A stretch of 9,471 nt of DNA from Pseudomonadota bacterium. GTDB lineage: Bacteria; Pseudomonadota; Alphaproteobacteria; Rhizobiales; Rhizobiaceae. Both the position numbers and the translations under genes were made by a program. Positions 1-6,484 of the stretch are shown one piece after another. Where the stretch lies: assembly GCA_023416545.1 (NCBI GenBank), contig JAEZHO010000361.1:1-9471 (forward strand), read 5' to 3'. The notes under the pieces were generated by a model. It made no database searches. It was not told the origin of the DNA and saw only the letters and a program-made list of their open reading frames with translations. The number at the start of each line of letters is the position of its first letter. Position 1 is the first letter of the stretch.

Positions 1-98
1 GCCATCTGCAGGTCTCGCGTGACCGTGCGATCGACCGCATCCACAGGGTCACGCAGCAGGTCCATCCCGACGACCTTCCCTACCTCGAAAAGTTCTAG
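1..98 (+). CDS. C-terminal end of an unidentified protein (partial)
   Basis: Reading from base 3, the plus strand encodes 31 residues ending in DDLPYLEKF and a TAG stop at 96-98. About four fifths of the codons end in G or C, the normal bias of this genome, and the peptide has an ordinary mixed composition (charged helix-like stretch, then HPDDLPYLEKF). It is therefore more likely the tail of a real gene than a shadow of the opposite strand. The gene converges on the BY-kinase gene and the two stop codons overlap. It may belong to the same polysaccharide cluster, but that is a guess from position; 31 residues are too few to name a family. The competing plus-strand frame starting at 19 runs antisense through the kinase C-terminus and has the low-complexity Ser/Arg composition of a shadow frame. 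Confidence 0.55.
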   Translation, partial: HLQVSRDRAIDRIHRVTQQVHPDDLPYLEKF

Positions 99-2224
99 TT
101 TACGTAATAGTCGGAATAGGTCTGGTAGCCGAACAGCTTGGTGCGTTCCTGCTGGTTCAGGACGGCGAGGATCGGCGTGCCTTCCGGAGCGCTTTCACGC
201 AAGGCAGCCACGGCGTGCTTCGCGCTGGCCTGGGGGGTGACCGCCCAGCGGACGATGAAGACAATGACGTCCGCATGCCGCGCAAGGTAGAGCCCGTCGA
301 CCACCGGTTCCACCGGCGGCGTGTCGAGGATGATATAGTCGAAGTTGCGGCGCGCGACGGCAATCAGGCGGGCGATTTCCGGCCCCATAAACAGGTCGTC
401 GGTCGGAAAATTGCTCCGCCGTCCCGAAAGAAGCACCGTCAGGCCGGTGGGCTGGTCCGTGACCGTGAGCTTGGGCAGGGAGGCGCCGGTTTCCGCCCCG
501 CGGAGGAACTCGACGAAGCCGGTGCTGGGCTCCAGCCCGAGGTGGCGGTGGAGGCTCGGCTTTCGCAGGTCGCAGTCGATGAGGAGCGTCCGCTTGCCAG
601 AAAGCGCATAGGTGCGCGCCAGCGAGAGCGCGATGGTCGACTTGCCTTCGTTGGGCAGCGCGGACGAGACCATGATGACCGTCCCGCCGCTTCCTTCGTC
701 GCGGATACCCTGCGTCTTGAAGAGGTACTGGTCGATCGCGACGCGAATGCGGCGCACCGATTCGGCGAACATGGAGAGGGGGGAGCGAATGATGATGTCG
801 GAGAGCGTGCGCGCGCCCGTCTCCTGCGCCGCCTCCTCCGCTTCACGCGGGGAGATGGACGCGAGCGGCAGTCGCAGGACCGATTGCACCTGTTCCTCGC
901 TGGTGAGCCCGCCCACGAAATACTCGCGAACGAAGGCGAGCCCGATGCCGAGCGCGAGCGACATCATGAAGGCCACGGGCAGGATGACCCGCTTCTTCGG
1001 ATAGGACGGATCGCGGGGCGGCGTCGCGTTGGAGATGACGCCGCTGTCGGGAAGCTGCAGCGCCGCCAGGATATCCATCCGGCCCGCCTGCATCGACAGG
1101 TCGTCGAAATTCTTCTTCGCGCTCTGGACCTGGTTGGCGAGACTGTAGAGGTCGCCGACCGCCGCGTCCGGCAGGTTGCTGCCCATTACCGCGTTCAGCA
1201 GGTTCGAGCGGACGGAGGTTTCCTGCTGCTCGGCGGTCGCGAGCTGGCCGCGATACTGGTCCATCGCGCGGGTGGCCTCGTCGCGAATGGCGTCGGTGAC
1301 GCGCTGGAGCTCGGACCGCAGCTCGATCGCCTCGTCCTCGTCCGCCCGGGCGATCTCGCCGGTGAGTTCCTCCTGCCGCTGCTGCAGTTCCTTTGCCGCG
1401 TCCGACTGGAGGTTCTGGAACAGCGACCCGTAATCGTTCTGGCGCAGGGTCTGGTCGATGGTCTGGATTCGCTGGAAATCCCGTTCCCGCTGGCCGCGGA
1501 TGCGGGTCAGTTCGTCGTAGAACATGCCGACGCCCGGCGAGCCCTGCTCGCGCAACAGCTCGATGTTCCGGTCGATGAACGTATCGATGCTGCGCGACGT
1601 CGACGTCAGCGTCTGGCGGGCCTGCTCGAGTGCCGGCTGGACGCGGTCACGCGCCTCCTGGATGGCCGCGACCTTGGTGTCCATCTGCCTCTGGATGGAG
1701 GCCCTGGCGACCGTGTTGGCAAGACGCGCCGCCTTTGCCGGATCCCTGGACGTGACGGTGACGTCGATCACATAGGTGAGCCCGCGCCGGCTGACGCTGA
1801 CGGCGTCGCGGAAATTGTCGAGCACCTTGGCGGCAGCGTCGGCGCTGTCCGCCGGGGTGGGTTCACCGAGCCTGAGGAACTGCAGGACCCGGTCGACGAG
1901 GGAGACCTTCACGCCGAATTCGTCGTCGGCCACGAGGTTTTCGCTGGTGATGACGGAAAGCAGGATCTCGTCCGTGCGCGTGATCACCACTTCGGTTTCG
2001 ACACGCGCGTTGTCGGCGGTCGTATTGCGGACGGTTTCTTCCGTATCCAGGATGCCTTTGCCGGCCGTATCGACGAAAACCTGGGCCGAGGCGGAATATC
2101 GTGGCTCAAGCGAATAGGTGATGACCGCAGCTATAGCGGTTAGCCCGACAACGACCGAGACAATGAGCCAGAGCTGTCGACGGATTATGCCGAGGAGGCC
2201 CCGGAGATCGATATCGCTTTGCAT
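95..2224 (-). CDS. Wzz/BY-kinase polysaccharide co-polymerase (ExoP/Wzc type)
   Basis: A 709-residue inner-membrane protein that should set polysaccharide chain length and act in export as a bacterial tyrosine autokinase. Visible architecture: short cytoplasmic N-terminus, TM1 about 17-38, Wzz domain and a long Gln/Glu/Arg-rich coiled-coil periplasmic region to about 400, a Pro-rich segment at 402-416, TM2 about 413-431, then the cytoplasmic kinase. Walker A is SALPNEGKST (521-530), Walker A' is LLIDCDLRKP (547-556) and Walker B is IILDTPP (631-637). The C-terminus has a tyrosine cluster (Y700, Y703, Y706, Y707), the usual autophosphorylation tail. Kinase and membrane domains form one chain, as in Sinorhizobium ExoP and E. 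coli Wzc; ExoP itself is somewhat longer. ATG at 2224 directly precedes the Wzz-type N-terminus, with a weak GGGAAG 4 nt upstream. The gene lies 110 bp after the phosphatase gene; that AT-richer gap shows no convincing promoter or terminator, so read-through from the upstream genes is plausible. Specific gene name not assignable. Confidence 0.93.
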   Translation of the reverse strand: MQSDIDLRGLLGIIRRQLWLIVSVVVGLTAIAAVITYSLEPRYSASAQVFVDTAGKGILDTEETVRNTTADNARVETEVVITRTDEILLSVITSENLVADDEFGVKVSLVDRVLQFLRLGEPTPADSADAAAKVLDNFRDAVSVSRRGLTYVIDVTVTSRDPAKAARLANTVARASIQRQMDTKVAAIQEARDRVQPALEQARQTLTSTSRSIDTFIDRNIELLREQGSPGVGMFYDELTRIRGQRERDFQRIQTIDQTLRQNDYGSLFQNLQSDAAKELQQRQEELTGEIARADEDEAIELRSELQRVTDAIRDEATRAMDQYRGQLATAEQQETSVRSNLLNAVMGSNLPDAAVGDLYSLANQVQSAKKNFDDLSMQAGRMDILAALQLPDSGVISNATPPRDPSYPKKRVILPVAFMMSLALGIGLAFVREYFVGGLTSEEQVQSVLRLPLASISPREAEEAAQETGARTLSDIIIRSPLSMFAESVRRIRVAIDQYLFKTQGIRDEGSGGTVIMVSSALPNEGKSTIALSLARTYALSGKRTLLIDCDLRKPSLHRHLGLEPSTGFVEFLRGAETGASLPKLTVTDQPTGLTVLLSGRRSNFPTDDLFMGPEIARLIAVARRNFDYIILDTPPVEPVVDGLYLARHADVIVFIVRWAVTPQASAKHAVAALRESAPEGTPILAVLNQQERTKLFGYQTYSDYYVN

Positions 2225-2334
2225 GCTGCTTCCCGGATAAGCGATGAATAATATTTACGTCGAATCAAAAGGCTCTTCAGTCGGCATCAATACAGGAAAG
2301 ATAAAGCTCTACCATCCTCGCCCGCCCCGCTTAG

Positions 2335-3114
2335 TTAACCCACCGCAAGCTTAACTATATTGTTGTTTCGGTCAATTCTGACGCAGGACAACCGCCCGGT
2401 TGCATAGGCGCCCGTATCGACATTGATCCGGCCCGGCGTCAGCTCGACATCGGGGACGGGCGTGTGACCGTGGACGACCACGAAATCGCCGGGCGGCGCG
2501 ATCTCGCCCGAGGGGCGCAGCCAAAGCAGGTCTTCGTCGGCCTGCTCTTCCAGCGGAATTCCCGCCCGGATGCCGCCATGCACGAAGACATAGCCGGGGA
2601 CGGCCAGAAGCGACGGCGCTTTTTCAAGAAAATCAACATGTTCCGACGGCACGTGACTTTCCAGGAGAGCCTTGGCCGAGGTCCCCCGCTCGCCCATGTC
2701 GTACAGTCCATAGGAGCGCAGGGTGTCGTGACCGCCAAGGCCGAGCCAGAAATGATCCGGGCCGGGGGTCGCCAGATAGGAGAGCATCAGCTGCTCGTGA
2801 TTGCCGGCCAGGCAGAAACGGCGAAGGCCGGCGGGCGGCGCCGACAGCAGATGATCGAGCACGCCCGCACTTTCCGGCCCCCGATCGACATAGTCGCCGA
2901 GGAGGATGATCCACTTTTCTCCCGGGACGGCCGCGGCATCCGCGGCGATCGCCCGCTCCATGGTCGCCAGCAGCGAGAGGCAGCCGTGAACGTCGCCGAT
3001 CGCATAGATGAGGTCGGGGCGACGGTCGAAGAAAAGCTTCTGCCGCCCCTGGGAGCGCCCCTGGGAGCGGTTGGGCCTGCCGGGCAGAAGCCGCCTGAGC
3101 AATTGCCTCACCAT
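2335..3114 (-). CDS. PPP-type metallophosphatase (Ser/Thr or dual-specificity phosphatase-like)
   Basis: A 259-residue cytoplasmic protein with all calcineurin-like PPP signatures: GDVHG (40-44), GDYVDRG (73-79), GNHE (104-107), a metal-ligand His in VHGG (178-181) and VHGHT (214-218), followed by NVDTGA (231-236). Spacing and length fit the bacterial PrpA/PrpB/lambda-phosphatase branch, which removes phosphate from Ser, Thr and sometimes Tyr. The open frame continues far upstream to 3966, but that part is antisense-like, Arg/Pro-rich and overlaps the ligase gene. The start is set at ATG 3114 because it overlaps the ligase stop (TGATG) and leaves a short basic N-terminus before the catalytic fold. 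Overlap implies translational coupling to the ligase. From memory, a PPP-type phosphatase named PssZ occurs in the Rhizobium leguminosarum exopolysaccharide region, so a role in polysaccharide control is plausible; the substrate (possibly the neighbouring BY-kinase) is inference. ApaH-like nucleotidase activity is an alternative. Confidence 0.88.
   Translation of the reverse strand: MVRQLLRRLLPGRPNRSQGRSQGRQKLFFDRRPDLIYAIGDVHGCLSLLATMERAIAADAAAVPGEKWIILLGDYVDRGPESAGVLDHLLSAPPAGLRRFCLAGNHEQLMLSYLATPGPDHFWLGLGGHDTLRSYGLYDMGERGTSAKALLESHVPSEHVDFLEKAPSLLAVPGYVFVHGGIRAGIPLEEQADEDLLWLRPSGEIAPPGDFVVVHGHTPVPDVELTPGRINVDTGAYATGRLSCVRIDRNNNIVKLAVG
3045..3068. repeat. Perfect 12-bp tandem duplication inside the phosphatase gene
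   Basis: The unit GCCCCTGGGAGC occurs twice without a gap (3045-3056 and 3057-3068). It is in frame and produces the doubled SQGR-SQGR at residues 17-24 of the phosphatase, in the basic linker before the catalytic domain. It looks like a recent slippage event and could vary in copy number between strains. Confidence 0.85.
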
Positions 3115-4517
3115 CAGCCCCGTTCCGATTGGCGCACGCGCCGCGACATCGCCCCCAGCCCGTTCGCGACGACGGCAATAAAGAGATAGGCGACGCCCTG
3201 GATCTCGAGGCTGAAGTCGACGATCGAATGGATGGCGCCGCCGACGATCGTGCCGATCGCGGCGAGGACCGCGGGGTCGCCCTTGCCGTCCCGGCGCACC
3301 AGCCCGAAGAGGCGAAGCAGGCACCACGCTAGGATGATCATCGGAAACGTGCCGACGACCAGCCCGTAGCTGACCCAGAGTTCCAGGTAGGTGGAATGCG
3401 CCTTGTCCCAGACGAGGTCGAAGTTGACCGGGGCCTGGTGGTAGAGCGGGTAGGCATATTCGAAGCTGCTGCCGCCGAAGCCGAGCAGCGGACGGTCGGC
3501 GATCATCGACCAGATCTGCCAGTAAAGCGAGGCGCGAACATTGGCGTCGCTCTCCACCGATCCCAACCGTTCGAAGAGGAACGTGCCGTAGAGAAGGACA
3601 AGCAGTCCAAGGCCGGCTACGCCCGCCACCACGATCGCGACCAGCGCACGCCCGCCGAACCGATGCCCCCGCTGCCATGCGAGGAGCACGAGCGCGGCAA
3701 GCGATCCGCAAAGGGCGGCGAAGAAGCCCATGCGCGACGCCGTCAGCGCCAGCGTCACGACCAGGAGCAGGCATCCGATCATCAGGTAGATCGCTCCGCT
3801 CATGCCCTCGAAGACGTTGATCCAGCGGCGGGCCCGGTTCTCGGTCGCCGCCGACAGAAGGCGGTTGGCAAGCAGCGTGGTGCCGATCGTGAGGCCGATC
3901 GCGAGAAAGGTCGCGTAGGAATTGCGGTTGACGAAGCCCCCCGTCGCCGAGCCGAGATAGGCCCATTTATCGGTGAAGAGGATGGAATCGCCGAATTCGA
4001 GGAAGAGCGCGAGGCCATAGATCGCATGGGCGACGACGATCCAGAAGAGGACCGTCAGAAAGGTATGGGAGCGGGAGCTGTTGGCGGAAATCTGGAGACA
4101 GAGGTAGAAGAGGAGGCCGTAGCTCAGCCAGCGCATCAGGGCGAGGCCGGTATCGCCGGGCGCGATGGAGACGGACCGGCCGGGATCGACCCCTCCGGGA
4201 AGCGCCAGCCAGGACGACGGCAGGAGGCCGGCGAGCGGCAGCGTCTGGATCACCATGTAGCCGGCCGTCAGCCCGAAGAGGATCGTCGGCAGGCGGAAAT
4301 GCCGCGTGGTGGCGCGCAGCGAGACGTCGGCGAAACCGAGCCGGCCGAAATAGATCGTGCCCCAGACAAACAGGAAGACCGCCGAGAGCGCCCAGATCGC
4401 CGGCCGGTTGCCGCCGAGGGCAACGGGCGTCAGGAGCACGAGCGTCGCGACCACGCCCGCGGTCCAGTTGTTGAGGCGGTAGCGCAAGCCGGACGACCGG
4501 CCCCCCATCGTGTCCAT
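3114..4517 (-). CDS. Wzy/O-antigen-ligase family polysaccharide polymerase or ligase
   Basis: A 467-residue polytopic inner-membrane protein with about ten or more hydrophobic helices spread from residue 18 to 455. It carries the layout of the Wzy_C/O-antigen ligase family: GFVNRNSYATFL (194-205) before a central helix, LTASRMGFF (258-266), the large loop with NVRASLYWQIW...RPLLGFGG (326-349), the conserved His in DKAHSTYLELW (371-381), and a late His/Asp pair (H430, D434). Such proteins either polymerise lipid-linked repeat units or ligate glycans at the periplasmic face; sequence alone does not separate the two. Adjacent chain-length regulator and phosphatase genes favour a polymerase. ATG at 4517 is preferred because a G-run (GGGGG) lies 7 nt upstream and the protein begins just before TM1; ATG 4508 is an in-frame alternative. 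The longer open frame up to 4778 overlaps the upstream gene and has a non-membrane Arg/Pro composition. The start is 17 nt after the upstream stop, and its TGA overlaps the phosphatase ATG. Confidence 0.88.
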   Translation of the reverse strand: MDTMGGRSSGLRYRLNNWTAGVVATLVLLTPVALGGNRPAIWALSAVFLFVWGTIYFGRLGFADVSLRATTRHFRLPTILFGLTAGYMVIQTLPLAGLLPSSWLALPGGVDPGRSVSIAPGDTGLALMRWLSYGLLFYLCLQISANSSRSHTFLTVLFWIVVAHAIYGLALFLEFGDSILFTDKWAYLGSATGGFVNRNSYATFLAIGLTIGTTLLANRLLSAATENRARRWINVFEGMSGAIYLMIGCLLLVVTLALTASRMGFFAALCGSLAALVLLAWQRGHRFGGRALVAIVVAGVAGLGLLVLLYGTFLFERLGSVESDANVRASLYWQIWSMIADRPLLGFGGSSFEYAYPLYHQAPVNFDLVWDKAHSTYLELWVSYGLVVGTFPMIILAWCLLRLFGLVRRDGKGDPAVLAAIGTIVGGAIHSIVDFSLEIQGVAYLFIAVVANGLGAMSRRVRQSERG

Positions 4518-4534
4518 GCGAAAACCCCCGAACC

Positions 4535-5188
4535 CTACCGCAGCACGCGCTGGACGTTGTAGAGGAATGCCCGCTGCCGCTCGGGAGGCAGGCGCTCGAC
4601 GATCTCGATGATGCGTTCCCTGAACTCCTGGTTGGAGGCATAGCGCGCCGCGATCGCGCGGGTGCCCCGGATGCTGTTTGCGAGGAGAGTCAGGTCCGCC
4701 TCGTGCTGGCGAAGGCTTTCCGCGTCGAGCTGGGCGAACATGTCTTCCGCGAGGCGCGTGCGGTTTTCCGCCAGCCACTGTTCATTGGGTGCCGTCTCGC
4801 GGGACTTGCGGTAGCTCGCCAGGAACGCGGCGGTATTCCCGAGGCGCGCCTCAGCGAGCGCGTTGACGTACCAGGCCTGCGCATTTGTAGGCATGGTGGC
4901 CGTGATGCCGCGGCTCAGCCTCTCGCAGGAGCGCGCCACGCCGGCCTGGTCGGGCGCCGTCAGACGGCTGGTCGCATGCAGCGCATAGGTGCAGTCGGCA
5001 AGCGTGATCTTCTTGGAATAGCTGGATGGCCCGTAGGGCGGAGGGCGGGAGGCGATCTGGGGGAAGAAGCGCGCATCCGTGCGTTGCGGCTGCAGGAGGA
5101 TGTCGATTTCCTGCAGGAACAGGACGCTGCCGGCCAGTGCCGCGACGAGGCAGGCGAAGGACATGGAAAACAACTTCAACTGACGCAT
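4535..5188 (-). CDS. Uncharacterised signal-anchored periplasmic protein of polysaccharide operon
   Basis: I do not recognise this 217-residue protein. A basic N-terminus and hydrophobic segment at about 8-25 look like an uncleaved signal anchor, placing residues 26-217 in the periplasm. Two cysteines (C66 and C88) in the exported part could form a disulphide. From about 100 to 147 the pattern PTNAQAWYVNALAEARLG with a following amphipathic helix resembles one tetratricopeptide-like helix pair, and the rest is predicted mostly helical and rich in Arg/Glu. It is first in the four-gene minus-strand run and ends 17 nt before the Wzy/ligase gene, so it is probably co-transcribed and may assist the polymerase or chain-length machinery; that is inference from position. 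The start at 5188 is supported by AAAGGA 5 nt upstream; a second Met at residue 9 would cut into the signal segment. Confidence 0.8.
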   Translation of the reverse strand: MRQLKLFSMSFACLVAALAGSVLFLQEIDILLQPQRTDARFFPQIASRPPPYGPSSYSKKITLADCTYALHATSRLTAPDQAGVARSCERLSRGITATMPTNAQAWYVNALAEARLGNTAAFLASYRKSRETAPNEQWLAENRTRLAEDMFAQLDAESLRQHEADLTLLANSIRGTRAIAARYASNQEFRERIIEIVERLPPERQRAFLYNVQRVLR

Positions 5189-5222
5189 CCGAGTCCTTTG
5201 GAGGTGCGAAATCCTCCTACTC

Positions 5223-5251
5223 TAGTGCAGCAATCGGCGGGACCATGTCAA
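5223..5251 (-). promoter_or_regulatory. Candidate promoter of the polysaccharide operon
   Basis: On the minus strand a perfect -35 box TTGACA (5251-5246) is followed after 17 nt by GCACTA (5228-5223), or after 18 nt by CACTAG. The -10 match is poor, but the -35 box and spacing are right and the site sits just upstream of the first gene (ATG at 5188), downstream of the preceding gene's terminator. The leader would be about 30 nt. Confidence 0.45.
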
Positions 5252-5272
5252 ACCATTACTTGTAAAAGCTGT

Positions 5273-5305
5273 GTGAGGCAAAGGGCTTGGCGCCCTTTGC
5301 CTCAC
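5273..5305 (-). terminator. Intrinsic terminator of the DUF475 gene
   Basis: A perfect 14-bp inverted repeat (5273-5286 with 5292-5305, arms GTGAGGCAAAGGGC) around a 5-nt loop lies 11 bp after the DUF475 stop. In the minus-strand transcript the hairpin is followed by ACAGCTTTTAC, a short imperfect U-run. The plus-strand side has no U-run, so minus is the functional direction. It separates the DUF475 gene from the polysaccharide operon. Confidence 0.8.
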
Positions 5306-5316
5306 GACTTGCTGGC

Positions 5317-6399
5317 TCAGATCTCGCCGCTGGCCCAGTCTGCCTTGTTGCCACGCTCCTGCCGGTTGTGCCGGATCGAGGACCACAGCGAAAGGCCGAT
5401 GAGGCTCGCCCCGCCCAGGCCGGTGATGACTTCCGGAATGTGGTAGAAGGACTGGACGTACATGATCACCGAGAGGATCAGGATGGCGTAGAACGCCCCG
5501 TGCTCCAGGTAGCGGTAGTGCGTCAGCGTCTTCTTCTCCACCAGCATGATCGTCATCGAACGCACGTACATCGCGCCGATGCCGAGGCCGATGGCGATGA
5601 TGAACAGGTTGTGCGTCAGCGCGAACGCCCCGATCACGCCATCGAAGGAGAAGCTGGCGTCGAGGACCTCGAGATAGAGGAAGGCGCCGAGGCCACCCTT
5701 TGCCGCTTCCGACATGGTCCGCTGCGACGCGTCCAGAAGACCGCCCAGCAGTTCAACCGCGAGGAAGGTCAGGAGGCCGTAGATCGCCGACACCAGGAAG
5801 GTCGTCGAATCCTCGCCTTCCAGGATGTTCGAGAAGATCAGGATCAGCGCCAGCACGAAGGCGATTTCGACGCCCTTGATCGTTGCATAGCGAGACATGT
5901 ACTTCTCGAGCATGACGACCCAGTGGATCTCCTTCTCGTGGTTGAAGAAGTAGGTGAGGGCCACCATCATCAGGAACGTGCCGCCGAATGCCGCGATCGG
6001 CAGGTGGGCTTCATGCATGATGCGCGAGTATTCGTCCGGCTGGGCGGCCGCCAGCACGATCGCATCGATCGGGCCGATGCCTGCCGCGATCACGACGATC
6101 AGCAGCGGGAAGACGATGCGCATGCCGAAGACGGCAATCAGGATGCCCCAGGTCAGGAAGCGCTGTTGCCAGACAGGCGTCATGTCCTTCAGCTTGTTGG
6201 CGTTGACGATGGCATTGTCGAAGGAAAGCGAGATTTCCAGGACAGCCAGGACGGCGCAGATGAAGAAGACTGTCAGCATGCCGCTGACGGTTCCGGTCGT
6301 CTGCCATCCGAGCACGCCGCCGAGAAGGAGGCCGACGACGGTGACGATGATCGACCACTTGAGGTAGCCGAACAGGGACGTATGGGAAGCCTGGTTCAT
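5317..6399 (-). CDS. DUF475/TerC-like integral membrane protein
   Basis: A 360-residue inner-membrane protein with roughly nine hydrophobic helices. It contains the two pseudo-repeated acidic membrane motifs of the TerC/DUF475 group: LEISLSFDNAIVNA (54-67) and LEVLDASFSFDGVIG (243-257), each placing Glu and Asp residues inside a helix. In related TerC proteins such motifs are associated with divalent metal binding, and members such as Alx/MntP-neighbour proteins are linked to manganese export or tellurium resistance. For DUF475 the substrate is unknown, so metal export is only a family-level inference. The start at 6399 is chosen because GGAGG lies 7 nt upstream and the protein begins just before the first membrane segment (about 14-32). 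The open frame extends upstream to 6984, but that part runs antisense to rbfA and is low-complexity. It is a single-gene transcript with its own leader and terminator, divergent from rbfA. Confidence 0.88.
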   Translation of the reverse strand: MNQASHTSLFGYLKWSIIVTVVGLLLGGVLGWQTTGTVSGMLTVFFICAVLAVLEISLSFDNAIVNANKLKDMTPVWQQRFLTWGILIAVFGMRIVFPLLIVVIAAGIGPIDAIVLAAAQPDEYSRIMHEAHLPIAAFGGTFLMMVALTYFFNHEKEIHWVVMLEKYMSRYATIKGVEIAFVLALILIFSNILEGEDSTTFLVSAIYGLLTFLAVELLGGLLDASQRTMSEAAKGGLGAFLYLEVLDASFSFDGVIGAFALTHNLFIIAIGLGIGAMYVRSMTIMLVEKKTLTHYRYLEHGAFYAILILSVIMYVQSFYHIPEVITGLGGASLIGLSLWSSIRHNRQERGNKADWASGEI

Positions 6400-6406
6400 T
6401 TGCCGG

Positions 6407-6420
6407 CCTCCGTCTGGAGG
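6407..6420 (-). promoter_or_regulatory. Hairpin covering the Shine-Dalgarno sequence of the DUF475 gene
   Basis: In the minus-strand RNA, CCTCC (6420-6416), a 4-nt AGAC loop and GGAGG (6411-6407) form a perfect all-strong 5-bp stem. The 3' arm is exactly the ribosome-binding GGAGG located 7 nt before the ATG. When folded it would hide the site, so translation may depend on a competing fold or bound factor. Confidence 0.5.
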
Positions 6421-6484
6421 GTAGAGGAGCGAAGTCGGGCAGCCGAAGCCTTTCCGGCATTGCTGCAGGTCGAAAGAGAGTAGG

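Noticed and set aside
215..2143. 642-codon plus-strand open frame opposite the BY-kinase gene
   Set aside because: It mirrors a gene with unmistakable Walker motifs. The Arg/Asp/Gly-rich product is what GC-rich antisense frames give, and it shows no family motif.
2225..2334. Separate promoter for the BY-kinase gene in the 110-bp gap
   Set aside because: The gap is AT-richer (AATATT core near 2250), but no -35/-10 pair with acceptable spacing was found.
3115..3966. Upstream extension of the phosphatase reading frame (543 codons in all)
   Set aside because: The extension overlaps the ligase gene out of frame and is Arg/Pro-rich. The TGATG overlap at 3116-3112 gives a natural start.
3396..4562. 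388-codon plus-strand frame opposite the Wzy/ligase gene
   Set aside because: Low-complexity Glu/Arg-rich product antisense to a clear membrane protein; a shadow frame.
4518..4778. Upstream extension of the Wzy/ligase frame
   Set aside because: It overlaps the 217-residue gene and is not membrane-like; the start at 4517 has a G-rich ribosome site and directly precedes TM1.
5287..6483. 398-codon plus-strand frame opposite the DUF475 gene
   Set aside because: His/Asp/Arg-rich antisense product running through a terminator hairpin; no motif or ribosome site.
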